Shown: positions 17,083-24,300 of the stretch, one piece after another
Numbering within the stretch: position 1 is the first letter of the stretch
How the letters are laid out: each line of letters begins with the position of its first letter
From: CAZUXY01 sp964624235
Lineage (GTDB): Bacteria > Spirochaetota > UBA4802 > UBA5368
DNA length: 64,000 bases
NCBI GenBank assembly: GCA_964624235.1
Contig: CAZUXY010000012.1
Span: 1-64,000, forward strand
Reading direction: 5' to 3'
The notes under the pieces: generated by a model
What the model was told of the DNA's origin: nothing
Seen by the model: only the letters and a program-made list of their open reading frames with translations
The model's database searches: none
Program-made: the position numbers and the translations under genes

Positions 17083-17157
17083 GGTACCCTCCGTCAGTGT
17101 TTTTAACGCGCTGTTTCCTATCACACCCCGGCCGGGGCCGGGTATATGTCTGTGAAG

Positions 17158-17829
17158 TTATCCTGCCTGCCGCGGGAGCTTCCGCACTTCTATCCAGTCA
17201 TCGATCCCCGGCCATCCCCAGAGCTTCTGCCGTCCCGTGAGCGGCATTTCTCCCTTCAGGGCATGAAAATCGGCGTCACCCGAGGAGGAGGGGTCGCCGA
17301 TATAGACCAGCGTTGTACCCCCCGCCGCCAGGTACGCACTGAGCGCGCTGTACGCCATGGAATGCCCGTAGAGCGGCCAGCAGAGGAAAAGGCCCCGCCC
17401 GGGGTGCCGCGCGGCGGCGGTCTCGTCCCCGGTACGCACCGGATACCACTGGGCATCAAACCAGGGATTCATCTCCTCCCAGCCGCCCCACGGCCAGGGA
17501 GGCGCTTCATCGGGCGGCGTTTTATCATAGGCTATCACGTCGGCCCCGGCCAGTGCCAGGCAGTGCGCCCAGTAGCCGCTGCCGGCGCCGACCTCCACCA
17601 GGGGGGAATGGAGAGCGGCCATACCCAGTATATCGGGGGTGGGGATGGAAAAGGCGTAGCGCTCGATCAGTTCCCGTCGATGGACCGACAGGGTTTCAGG
17701 ATTGAGCTTCCCCTCCGTACGCAACATTTCGCATAGCAGCAACACCTCGTCCAGGTAAGGGTTCCCGGGCCTTCGGTTACCCTGACGCCTCCCGTACAGG
17801 CATATGTTGCGTTTTAGTGTCTCGATCAT
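17158..17829 (-). CDS. SAM-dependent methyltransferase-like protein
   Basis: 223 residues. A class I methyltransferase motif I is visible as LVEVGAGSGYWAHCLALAGADVIAYD, with the acidic strand end following 20 residues later. Afterwards the sequence becomes Trp- and Pro-rich (PPWPWGGWEEMNPW), then LFLCWPLYGHSMAYSALSAYLAAGGTTLVYIGD. Many homologous-looking bacterial proteins are annotated only as hypothetical or methyltransferase-like. No substrate can be proposed. It lies 70 bp downstream of the URO-D-family gene, and a possible role modifying a partner of that enzyme is speculation. Confidence 0.6.
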   Translation of the reverse strand: MIETLKRNICLYGRRQGNRRPGNPYLDEVLLLCEMLRTEGKLNPETLSVHRRELIERYAFSIPTPDILGMAALHSPLVEVGAGSGYWAHCLALAGADVIAYDKTPPDEAPPWPWGGWEEMNPWFDAQWYPVRTGDETAAARHPGRGLFLCWPLYGHSMAYSALSAYLAAGGTTLVYIGDPSSSGDADFHALKGEMPLTGRQKLWGWPGIDDWIEVRKLPRQAG

Positions 17830-17899
17830 GGCTGTTCCGGCATGTGCTGCCGCGGGACATGCTTCATTGGTTCATGGCGGCGACCGCGCGGCCAGCGTG

Positions 17900-19066
17900 T
17901 CAGATTTTCAGCGGATAGCGCCCGTACTCCTCCACCGCCTCCATCATCCAGCGTATCTGGGGAACGCCTATGTCGGCGTGGGAATTGCAGGGTCCCAGGA
18001 CGAGTCCTCCCCCTGCACCGGCTTTCGCGATGACCTCCTTCACGTGGTCGTACACCTCCTCCCGGTTTCCCCGGGCCAGCACGTACGAGATATCCAGGTG
18101 TCCCAGAAGCGACAGGTCGTGGCCCGCTACGGCGCGGCACTCGGCCAGGTCGACATTCGCCGTGGGTTCCAGGGAATGGTGTCCGTCGAAACCCCACTTG
18201 ACGAAGTAAGGCAGCAGGGGGATGGTCCACCCGTCAGTGTGGACGATTATCTTGAGCCCCCGCGCGTGGGCCCGGTCGGTCATCTCGCGGAAGGCAGCGC
18301 CGAAGAAGGCGTCTTCGGTCTTCGGGTTCACCATGGGGCCCGACTTGTAGGCCATGTCGTCGGAGTAGATGAACCCCGGAAGCCCGGCTTCGGCGGCCGC
18401 GTCGATGAATTTCAGGTACATGTTCTTGTTGTACTCGACCATTTCCCTCATGAACTCTTTTTCTTTCAGCAGAAACCGGGCGAAGCGTTCGAACCCGAAG
18501 GGCTGCCAGGCGTTCTCGAACATTCCCATGAAGACCGATCCGAAGATATAGATGTTCCCGCCGAATTCCTCCGCCAGGAGACGGTTGAAGTTGAAGAATT
18601 TCTCGGGCATGGCCTCCCAGTGCTTCTTATTGAAACGCCGCCAGTCCTGGGGACTTTCGAAGGTACCCGCGAAGTACATGGGAGTGTCCATGTTGCCGTA
18701 GCCGTCGTCGACTATTTTGTAGAGCCGCCCGCCGTAGATGTCGGTCATGTATTTCGAGTTCTTGAACAGAAAGATGTTGGCGTACATGCCCCAGGTCGCG
18801 TCGTAGCCCATGCGGCGGTCGGCTTCGGTCTTTTTCAGCATGAACTCGGTCACGTCCTTCTCGAAGACGCCCGCCCGGTTGAGGAGCGGCGCGATCAGGT
18901 CTATGATCTTCGCGCTCACCGGATTGGTCAGGTACTTGTAGGTGTTGTCGGGGGTCTCACCCAGGATCTCGTAGATGTGCTTCTGCACGTCCATGCACGA
19001 GATAGTGGGCACCCTGTCAGGTTCGCGGTGTTCCAGCGCCGTTTTTACCCTTTCCAGCGGGTCCAT
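17900..19066 (-). CDS. uroporphyrinogen decarboxylase (URO-D) superfamily protein
   Basis: 388 residues beginning MDPLERVKTALEHREPDRVP, the typical start of URO-D-superfamily proteins. Other family features are FIYSDDMAYKSGPMVNP, LKIIVHTDGWTIPLLPYF, the GHLDISYVLARG loop and GLVLGPCNSHADIG near the end. True HemE enzymes have a different N-terminal RQAGRY motif, which is absent here. This group instead resembles the corrinoid-dependent methyltransferase branch (MtaA/CmuA-like) and uncharacterised relatives. No corrinoid-binding protein or methyl acceptor gene lies nearby, so substrate and reaction are unknown. Upstream is the M28 peptidase, downstream a methyltransferase-like gene. Confidence 0.82.
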   Translation of the reverse strand: MDPLERVKTALEHREPDRVPTISCMDVQKHIYEILGETPDNTYKYLTNPVSAKIIDLIAPLLNRAGVFEKDVTEFMLKKTEADRRMGYDATWGMYANIFLFKNSKYMTDIYGGRLYKIVDDGYGNMDTPMYFAGTFESPQDWRRFNKKHWEAMPEKFFNFNRLLAEEFGGNIYIFGSVFMGMFENAWQPFGFERFARFLLKEKEFMREMVEYNKNMYLKFIDAAAEAGLPGFIYSDDMAYKSGPMVNPKTEDAFFGAAFREMTDRAHARGLKIIVHTDGWTIPLLPYFVKWGFDGHHSLEPTANVDLAECRAVAGHDLSLLGHLDISYVLARGNREEVYDHVKEVIAKAGAGGGLVLGPCNSHADIGVPQIRWMMEAVEEYGRYPLKI

Positions 19067-19103
19067 GCGTTCTCCTCCTGCCGGCCTTCCCGTGCCGCCG
19101 GTC

Positions 19104-20258
19104 TTATTTCCTTTCTTCCTCGGTCATCGCGATCACCTGCAGGCATATCCGCAGGGCGTTTTGAAGATTTTCTTCAGATATGTTGTCGGGACGGTCCTCC
19201 GGGGAATGCCACAGTGAGAAAAGTTCCGTTTCGTCCATGCCGAAAAGGCAGGCGGACTTTCCGCCCCTCTTGATCAGGGACGCCGAGTCGGTGCCGCCGT
19301 AGCTGATCTTCACCGGCGGCACGTGCAGTCCCGCACGCCCTCCTGCGCGGCCTATAAGGTCCACCACCGAGGGGGTGTAGCTTACGCCGGCCATTTTTTC
19401 GCGTGAGATGACGGCCAGAACCCCCGCTCCCACCGTTTCCATGTTCACGTTGACGGCCGTCTTCAGCAGTTCGCCGTGGTCCCGCGCCCAGGCGGCCGAG
19501 CCGGCGAGGTCGGGCTCTTCGGCCCCGAAGGAGACCAGGTGCACCTCGGTGTGTTTCAGTTTTTCGTTTTTAAGGTGCTCGGCGATCCCTATGAGCACCG
19601 CCACGGCCGAGAGGTTGTCATTGGCCCCGAGGTTACGCACCTTTGATATCATGGTGAACCTGAAGAACAGGGCCACGGCGAAACCCGCCACCGAGACACC
19701 GTAAAGCGCCTGATACCACCCGGCTGCGGCCCCGGCAACGAGTCCGTTCAGTATGCCGGCGGGGATCAACAGTACCGCTCCCAGGGCGGCCGCGTTCTCG
19801 ACCAGGCTCACGTGGCGCTTGAGGGGCGAGTAGAACAGTGGCATCATGTTGGGGCTGTCGTGATGGCCCGAGAAGATCAGCACGTTCCTTACCTCCCCAG
19901 ACGGACGATAGACGGCGTCGACGTTCCTGGTGGCCGCTTTACTGAACATCCAGTTCACCACATGGTTCCCGACCGCGCGCGAAAGGAACAGGACCAGCAG
20001 CATGAAGGTGATGAGCGCCGACGCGGCCGCGGGGACGATGAGATAGAGCACCAGGGAAAGGCCGTACATGACGGTCATGAGGTTGATCATATTGCGGATG
20101 AAGTTCGGGCTCGTTGTCGCGTCGTGAAAGGTAACCGCGGCGCCGCGGCGGCTGAACTCGCCGGCGATGATCTCCACGGCCCTGAATTCACTCTCGCTGC
20201 CGGCGGGGCGGGGCCCCACATCTCGGATCATCTTTTCAATAAATTCCCTGAGTATCAT
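19104..20258 (-). CDS. membrane-associated M28-family zinc aminopeptidase
   Basis: The start at 20258 follows TGGAGGCATGCC and yields 384 residues beginning MILREFIEKMIRDVGPRPAGS; the 13-residue upstream extension lacks a ribosome site. Metal-ligand motifs of M28 peptidases are present in order: FSGHHDSP, LGANDNLSAVA, FGAEEPDLAGS, and LWHSPEDRPDNIS. Two hydrophobic hairpins (about 68-105 and 160-200) interrupt the N-terminal half, so the enzyme is probably anchored in the inner membrane. The ligands look complete, so activity is expected. It is the first gene of the four-gene minus-strand row. Confidence 0.85.
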   Translation of the reverse strand: MILREFIEKMIRDVGPRPAGSESEFRAVEIIAGEFSRRGAAVTFHDATTSPNFIRNMINLMTVMYGLSLVLYLIVPAAASALITFMLLVLFLSRAVGNHVVNWMFSKAATRNVDAVYRPSGEVRNVLIFSGHHDSPNMMPLFYSPLKRHVSLVENAAALGAVLLIPAGILNGLVAGAAAGWYQALYGVSVAGFAVALFFRFTMISKVRNLGANDNLSAVAVLIGIAEHLKNEKLKHTEVHLVSFGAEEPDLAGSAAWARDHGELLKTAVNVNMETVGAGVLAVISREKMAGVSYTPSVVDLIGRAGGRAGLHVPPVKISYGGTDSASLIKRGGKSACLFGMDETELFSLWHSPEDRPDNISEENLQNALRICLQVIAMTEEERK

Positions 20259-20723
20259 GGCATGCCTCCACACGGAATGTACCGTAAGGAACGACACGGA
20301 TCGACTGGTTTCCTGCGCGGCATCGGAGAGGGGGCGAGGAGAAGGTACGGGCGCAGGGCGGGATGATTCTACATTATCCGGTACTTCCTGTCAAGATACC
20401 TTCTCGTATGGCATCCGGCCGTATATACATACCGCCCGGGCTCCGTTGCACAAAGACACGCCGCCGGTGAGGAACCGGCGTGCCGCGTCACACCTGTCCG
20501 CGGGAATAAAAACAACGCACGGCGGCGCACCAACACACCGCCGGCGGAAAACCAGGGAAAATCTTTCGTTAACTGTTACGGTTTGACCGGACCGGCGGCG
20601 GAAAGTTCCGCAAAAATGCGCTTCGTTACCGGGCGCGGGAAAAAACCTTTACATGCCCGGTGTGGTGAAACATAATAGTGTGCCTGCCTTTCAACGACCG
20701 CGACCACGGGGGTGCACACGACC
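20259..20723. other. intergenic region between M28 peptidase and GNAT-like gene
   Basis: 465 bp with no supported gene. A GC-rich hairpin CGCCGGT-GAGGA-ACCGGCG lies at 20462-20480 but no T tract follows on either strand. The region presumably holds divergent promoters, none of which I can place with confidence. Confidence 0.4.
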
Positions 20724-21533
20724 ATGCTCTCTGAAACCGAAATGAAATTCGTCTACGACCGCGCCTTCCTGCCTGAACACCTGGCGCCCTACGTGCGGGC
20801 CGCCGGCGGGTCTGAACCCTTTCTGTCCGGGGATTACCTTTATTATTTCAACGGGGACGCCGGTGTGCTCGTATTCATCGGGTATCCCCTGGGAAAGGAA
20901 TATTCCCACGGGGAGATGCGCGACGCGCTCGAAAGGGCCGCCGCCGCCCGCCGCCCGTCCATCACCGCGCTGATCTGCCCTTCTGAAGAAGGGCCCGGCA
21001 CGGAGTGGTCTTCAATGGGATCAGACGTTTATTTCTGCCTGGACCTTTCCCGCCTGGTAATACGCCAGAAGCTCCGCAACACGCTCAGCAGGGCGGCCCG
21101 CGACCTGACGGTGGAGACAGGCAGGGAACTGAAGAGGGAACACCGCAAGCTGATAGGAGAGTTTTTCAAACGACACCGGACGGATGAGGAAACCGCCTAT
21201 ATTTTCAATAAAGTGCCCGAATACGTCGCCGCGGTCGACAGCGCACTGGTCTTCAGCGCCCGCAATCGCAAGGGGAAACTGGCGGCTTTTGACGTGGCCG
21301 ATTTCGGTTCGGCGGACTACGGCTTTTATATGTTCAATTTCACTTCCCGCAAACGTTACGTCCCGGGTGCCTCTGACCTGCTGCTCTCGGCGGTTGTGGA
21401 CGAGTGTCTCGCCAGGGGGAAACAGCGCCTCAACCTGGGGCTGGGCATCAATCCCGGGGTTGAGTTCTTCAAGCGGAAATGGGGAGCCGCACCTTTACAC
21501 GATTACCACTATTTTCAGCGCGTGACTGAATAA
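20724..21533 (+). CDS. GNAT/FemAB-fold acyltransferase-like protein, function unknown
   Basis: 269 residues from ATG 20724; a GTG at 20712 would add four residues and the ribosome site (GGGGGTG) does not decide. The N-terminal half has strands YLYYFNGDAGVLVFIGYPLG, the second half a helix RQKLRNTLSRAARDLTVETG followed by LIGEFFKRH and a strand-rich end with YMFNFTSRKRYVPGASDLLL and LNLGLGINPGVEFFKRKWGA. The last motif, in which a protein is extended by a phrase about lineage position and a lysine-rich loop, is typical of peptidyl- or aminoacyltransferases of the GNAT superfamily. No partner gene is evident. It converges on msrA with only 6 bp between stops. Confidence 0.6.
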   Translation: MLSETEMKFVYDRAFLPEHLAPYVRAAGGSEPFLSGDYLYYFNGDAGVLVFIGYPLGKEYSHGEMRDALERAAAARRPSITALICPSEEGPGTEWSSMGSDVYFCLDLSRLVIRQKLRNTLSRAARDLTVETGRELKREHRKLIGEFFKRHRTDEETAYIFNKVPEYVAAVDSALVFSARNRKGKLAAFDVADFGSADYGFYMFNFTSRKRYVPGASDLLLSAVVDECLARGKQRLNLGLGINPGVEFFKRKWGAAPLHDYHYFQRVTE

Positions 21534-21539
21534 AGCATA

Positions 21540-22034
21540 TCAGAATCCCGGCATCCTGCAGCGGTGGCAGGTGTCGCCGGAGCTGTTTTTCTTCTGGTAG
21601 TACCGCTGGTGGTATTCCTCGGCCCGGTAGAATTCCCCCGCCGGAACAATCTCGGTGACCACGGGACGTTTGAGTTTCCCCGAGGAATCGAGACTCTTTT
21701 TGTACTTTTCCGCCGCATCGCGCTGCCCGGGTGTGTGGTAAAAAACCACCGAGCGGTACTGGGTGCCCACGTCGGGACCCTGGCGGTTCGGCGTGGTGGG
21801 GTCGTGTATCCCCCAGAAGATCTTGAGCAGTTCCTCGTATGAAATAATGGCGGGGTCGTATTCCACCAGTACCGATTCGGCGTGTCCGGTCTCCCCCGTA
21901 CAGACCTCCTCATATGACGGGTTTTCAGTATTCCCGCCGCTGTATCCCGCCGTGGTGTCGGTCACACCGCGGGTGTTTATGAACGCTTCTTCAACACCCC
22001 AGAAACATCCCGCCGCGAAAGTCGCTTTTGCCAT
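21540..22034 (-). CDS. msrA: peptide methionine sulfoxide reductase A
   Basis: 164 residues. The catalytic motif AAGCFWGVEEAF (Cys10) and the downstream segments TAGYSGGNTENPSYEEVCTG, GHAESVLVEYDP and FWGIHDPTTPNRQGPDVGTQYRS are all classic MsrA. It reduces methionine-S-sulfoxide in oxidised proteins using thioredoxin. A C-terminal CHRC pair (CHRCRMPGF) could serve as the resolving cysteines. It lacks a signal peptide, so it acts in the cytosol. It is transcribed away from the heme-cyclase signalling operon across a 222-bp gap. Confidence 0.95.
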   Translation of the reverse strand: MAKATFAAGCFWGVEEAFINTRGVTDTTAGYSGGNTENPSYEEVCTGETGHAESVLVEYDPAIISYEELLKIFWGIHDPTTPNRQGPDVGTQYRSVVFYHTPGQRDAAEKYKKSLDSSGKLKRPVVTEIVPAGEFYRAEEYHQRYYQKKNSSGDTCHRCRMPGF

Positions 22035-22182
22035 ACTGTTTCTCCGTAAGAAGTATATCCGCCTTCATGAAGCGCCGCCCGGCTTCCGGCGGGCCTTTAA
22101 TGTAATATACGGCATTAAACCGTTTTCGTCCACTGTCCCGCGTTGAGACAACCGGACATCTCAAATCCGTGCAATTCTTTAC

Positions 22183-22231
22183 TTGAATATGAGTATGTTC
22201 CGGTCTATACTTTTTTCGTATATGCATACTC
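22183..22231 (+). promoter_or_regulatory. promoter of the cyclase operon with flanking inverted repeat
   Basis: TTGAAT (22183-22188) and TATACT (22206-22211) are 17 bp apart. GAGTATG (22191-22197) and CATACTC (22225-22231) form an inverted repeat that spans the -10 element and presumed start site, a natural place for a regulator. The start codon at 22257 follows GGGGTGGG. Confidence 0.5.
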
Positions 22232-22256
22232 AGTATATTGACCGCGGGGTGGGTTC

Positions 22257-23702
22257 ATGAACCGTACACAGGAAAACGGGATTCCCTTTACACGCACCAT
22301 TTCGTTCCGCATCCTCGTGATCATCCTGACGGTGCTTTCTATAGGGATCGGCGTTACCGTCACCTATTACCTCTACTCCCAGAACAGCACCGTCATAGAA
22401 TCCAGGGAAAGCGCCATCCAGGAGGAAAGCGAAGTGCTCTACATCGCCATCCGCAACAACATGCTCGCGGGTGAGGCCCCTATCGCCGTGGACCTGTTCC
22501 AGTCCATACGCCGCGCCGATTTCGTGGCCGATATAGAGTTGTACCGTTCCAGCGGTGTCCTGGCGTTCTCCGACAACACCACCCTCGATACGGTAAACAG
22601 GATCATAGGGGAAAAGGTGTTCACCCCGAAGACCTCTTTCATTACCGGCCGCAAAATCGAGAACGCCGATTTCGAGAAAGCCGTGTCCACCGTCAGCGAC
22701 GTGTTCGTACGTGACACCGGCACACGGAAAAAACGCCTTGTGATCTACAAGCCCCTGGTCAACCAGCCCAAGTGCTCCAGGTGCCACGGCATCGACCATG
22801 TCGTCCGCGGCGTGATCCGTATCTCCACCTCGGTGGACCGCGCCTACGAAATGACGCGCCGCAACGTGTGGATCTCGGGCGCCCTCTACGGCCTGGTCGT
22901 CGCCGTGCTGACGGTCACCCTTATAATCTTCATCAAGCGTATCGTCATCGGCAGGATACTCATGATCGGCAGAGTGGTACAGGGCGTGGGAGAGGGCGAT
23001 TTCAAAACCCGTACGGACGTGGGCGGAAACGACGAGATCAGGGACCTGGGCGACAGGATCAACCGCATGATCGACGGGCTTAACGAGCGGTTCAAGCTTT
23101 CCAAGTTCGTATCGCGCTCCACGCTGGAGCATGTACGGAACGCCGATGAAATCGCACTGGGCGGCGAGAAAAAAACAATGACGGTGCTGTTCTCCGACGT
23201 GCGGGGATTCACCCGGTTTTCCGAGAAGAAAGACCCGGAGGAGGTCATCAGGGTGCTCAACGTGGTGATGAACCTCCAGTCCGAGATCGTCAACGAATAC
23301 GGCGGCGACATCGACAAGTTCGTGGGTGACGAACTCATGGCGGTATTTGAGGGGGAAAACATGGCACTGCGGGCCCTCAGGGCGGCGGAAAAGATCAGGG
23401 ACCGGCTGGAAGAGCATTACCGCGGCTCCAGGGAGGAGGTGGCCGTTGGGATAGGCGTCAACACCGGCGAGATGATCGCGGGGAACATGGGGTCGGGACG
23501 CAGGATGGACCGCACCGTCATCGGCGACGCCGTGAACCTGGGCGCCCGGCTCTGCTCCATCGCCGGCAGGAACACCATAGTGCTCTCGGAATACACCCAT
23601 TCACTGGTGCGGGGGCTCATCGAAGCGAAGGAACACGACGCCATCCGTGTAAAGGGAAAATCCGAACCGGTCAAAATCTATACCCTCAGGAAAACATTAT
23701 GA
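22257..23702 (+). CDS. class III adenylate cyclase with periplasmic c-type-heme sensor and HAMP domain
   Basis: 481 residues: transmembrane helix 1 (about 18-38), a periplasmic domain (about 40-200), transmembrane helix 2 (about 205-228), HAMP, then a class III cyclase domain (about 300-475). The periplasmic domain contains CSRCH (Cys173, Cys176, His177), a covalent c-heme attachment motif, placed as in c-heme sensors of Geobacter chemotaxis proteins. The catalytic domain has both metal Asp residues (FSDVRGFTRF and VGDELMAVF), the adenine-selecting Lys and Asp (DKFVGDE, VIGDAVN) and the transition-state Asn/Arg (VNLGARL), so it should make cAMP. It overlaps the cytochrome P460-like gene by 4 bp. 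A redox or gas ligand signal controlling cAMP is inferred. Confidence 0.9.
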   Translation: MNRTQENGIPFTRTISFRILVIILTVLSIGIGVTVTYYLYSQNSTVIESRESAIQEESEVLYIAIRNNMLAGEAPIAVDLFQSIRRADFVADIELYRSSGVLAFSDNTTLDTVNRIIGEKVFTPKTSFITGRKIENADFEKAVSTVSDVFVRDTGTRKKRLVIYKPLVNQPKCSRCHGIDHVVRGVIRISTSVDRAYEMTRRNVWISGALYGLVVAVLTVTLIIFIKRIVIGRILMIGRVVQGVGEGDFKTRTDVGGNDEIRDLGDRINRMIDGLNERFKLSKFVSRSTLEHVRNADEIALGGEKKTMTVLFSDVRGFTRFSEKKDPEEVIRVLNVVMNLQSEIVNEYGGDIDKFVGDELMAVFEGENMALRALRAAEKIRDRLEEHYRGSREEVAVGIGVNTGEMIAGNMGSGRRMDRTVIGDAVNLGARLCSIAGRNTIVLSEYTHSLVRGLIEAKEHDAIRVKGKSEPVKIYTLRKTL

Positions 23703-24298
23703 AAGGCATCGTGCCGCTGTTCTGTATCCCGCTCATGGCCTTTTGCGCCTGCACGTCTCCCGCCGCCGAACTCGCCTTTCCCGAAAACTACCGGCAGTGG
23801 AAGAAGCCGGTGAAACGAATACTGGATTACCCTGTCCCCGGACACGGCGACACCGCAAGGATCATTTACGCCAACGATATCGCTTTCCGGCCCGTCGTGA
23901 CAGGTGAAAAGAACCGTACAACGCGGGTCGAGATGAAAGACGGGGCGATCATCGTGAAAGAGGTATATGCGAACAGTGAGGCGGCGCGGAAAAAGTCTAA
24001 AACCCCCTCTTATATCATCCTCGACATCATGTACAAAAACCGCTCCCATCCGGAAAACCAGGACGGCTGGCTCTATTATATCATGGAGCCGGGCGGGGAG
24101 CTTACCCGTATCAAGGGCAGACTCTGCGTAGAATGCCACGTGGCCGCCAATGAATCCCACCCCTACTTCGACGGTAACAGGAATGAAACATTCAGGGACT
24201 ACCTGTTCGTCCCCTTCGGGAACATGAATGAAAAAACCAGGCCGGCCAAACCCGCCAGGAAGAAGGGCGGGACTGCCGGAAAAAGGGACAGATCATAA
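23699..24298 (+). CDS. cytochrome P460-family c-heme protein, exported (possible lipoprotein)
   Basis: 199 residues. A hydrophobic signal ends FCACTS with Cys18 as a possible, imperfect lipobox. The mature part has the P460-like pattern: IYANDIAFRPV, a central strand GWLYYIMEPGG, then CVECHVAANESHPYF (Cys143, Cys146, His147) and FRDYLFVPF. Cytochromes P460 bind a cross-linked c-heme and oxidise hydroxylamine or bind NO; sensory and uncharacterised members also exist. The heme-to-lysine cross-link residue cannot be verified by eye. The start codon overlaps the cyclase stop, and the sensor kinase follows 2 bp later, so it probably works with the cyclase and kinase. The tail is Lys-rich. Confidence 0.8.
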   Translation: MKGIVPLFCIPLMAFCACTSPAAELAFPENYRQWKKPVKRILDYPVPGHGDTARIIYANDIAFRPVVTGEKNRTTRVEMKDGAIIVKEVYANSEAARKKSKTPSYIILDIMYKNRSHPENQDGWLYYIMEPGGELTRIKGRLCVECHVAANESHPYFDGNRNETFRDYLFVPFGNMNEKTRPAKPARKKGGTAGKRDRS

Positions 24299-24300
24299 TA

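Noticed and set aside
17804..19273. 489-codon plus-strand frame opposite the URO-D-family gene
   Set aside because: His- and Val-rich shadow sequence with no domain; the minus strand encodes a recognisable protein.
20462..20480. GC-rich hairpin as an intrinsic terminator
   Set aside because: No T tract on either strand, and it lies upstream of both flanking genes, which are divergent.
22230..23600. 456-codon frame antisense to the cyclase
   Set aside because: The plus-strand frame has the complete set of cyclase catalytic motifs; the antisense is a GC-driven shadow.
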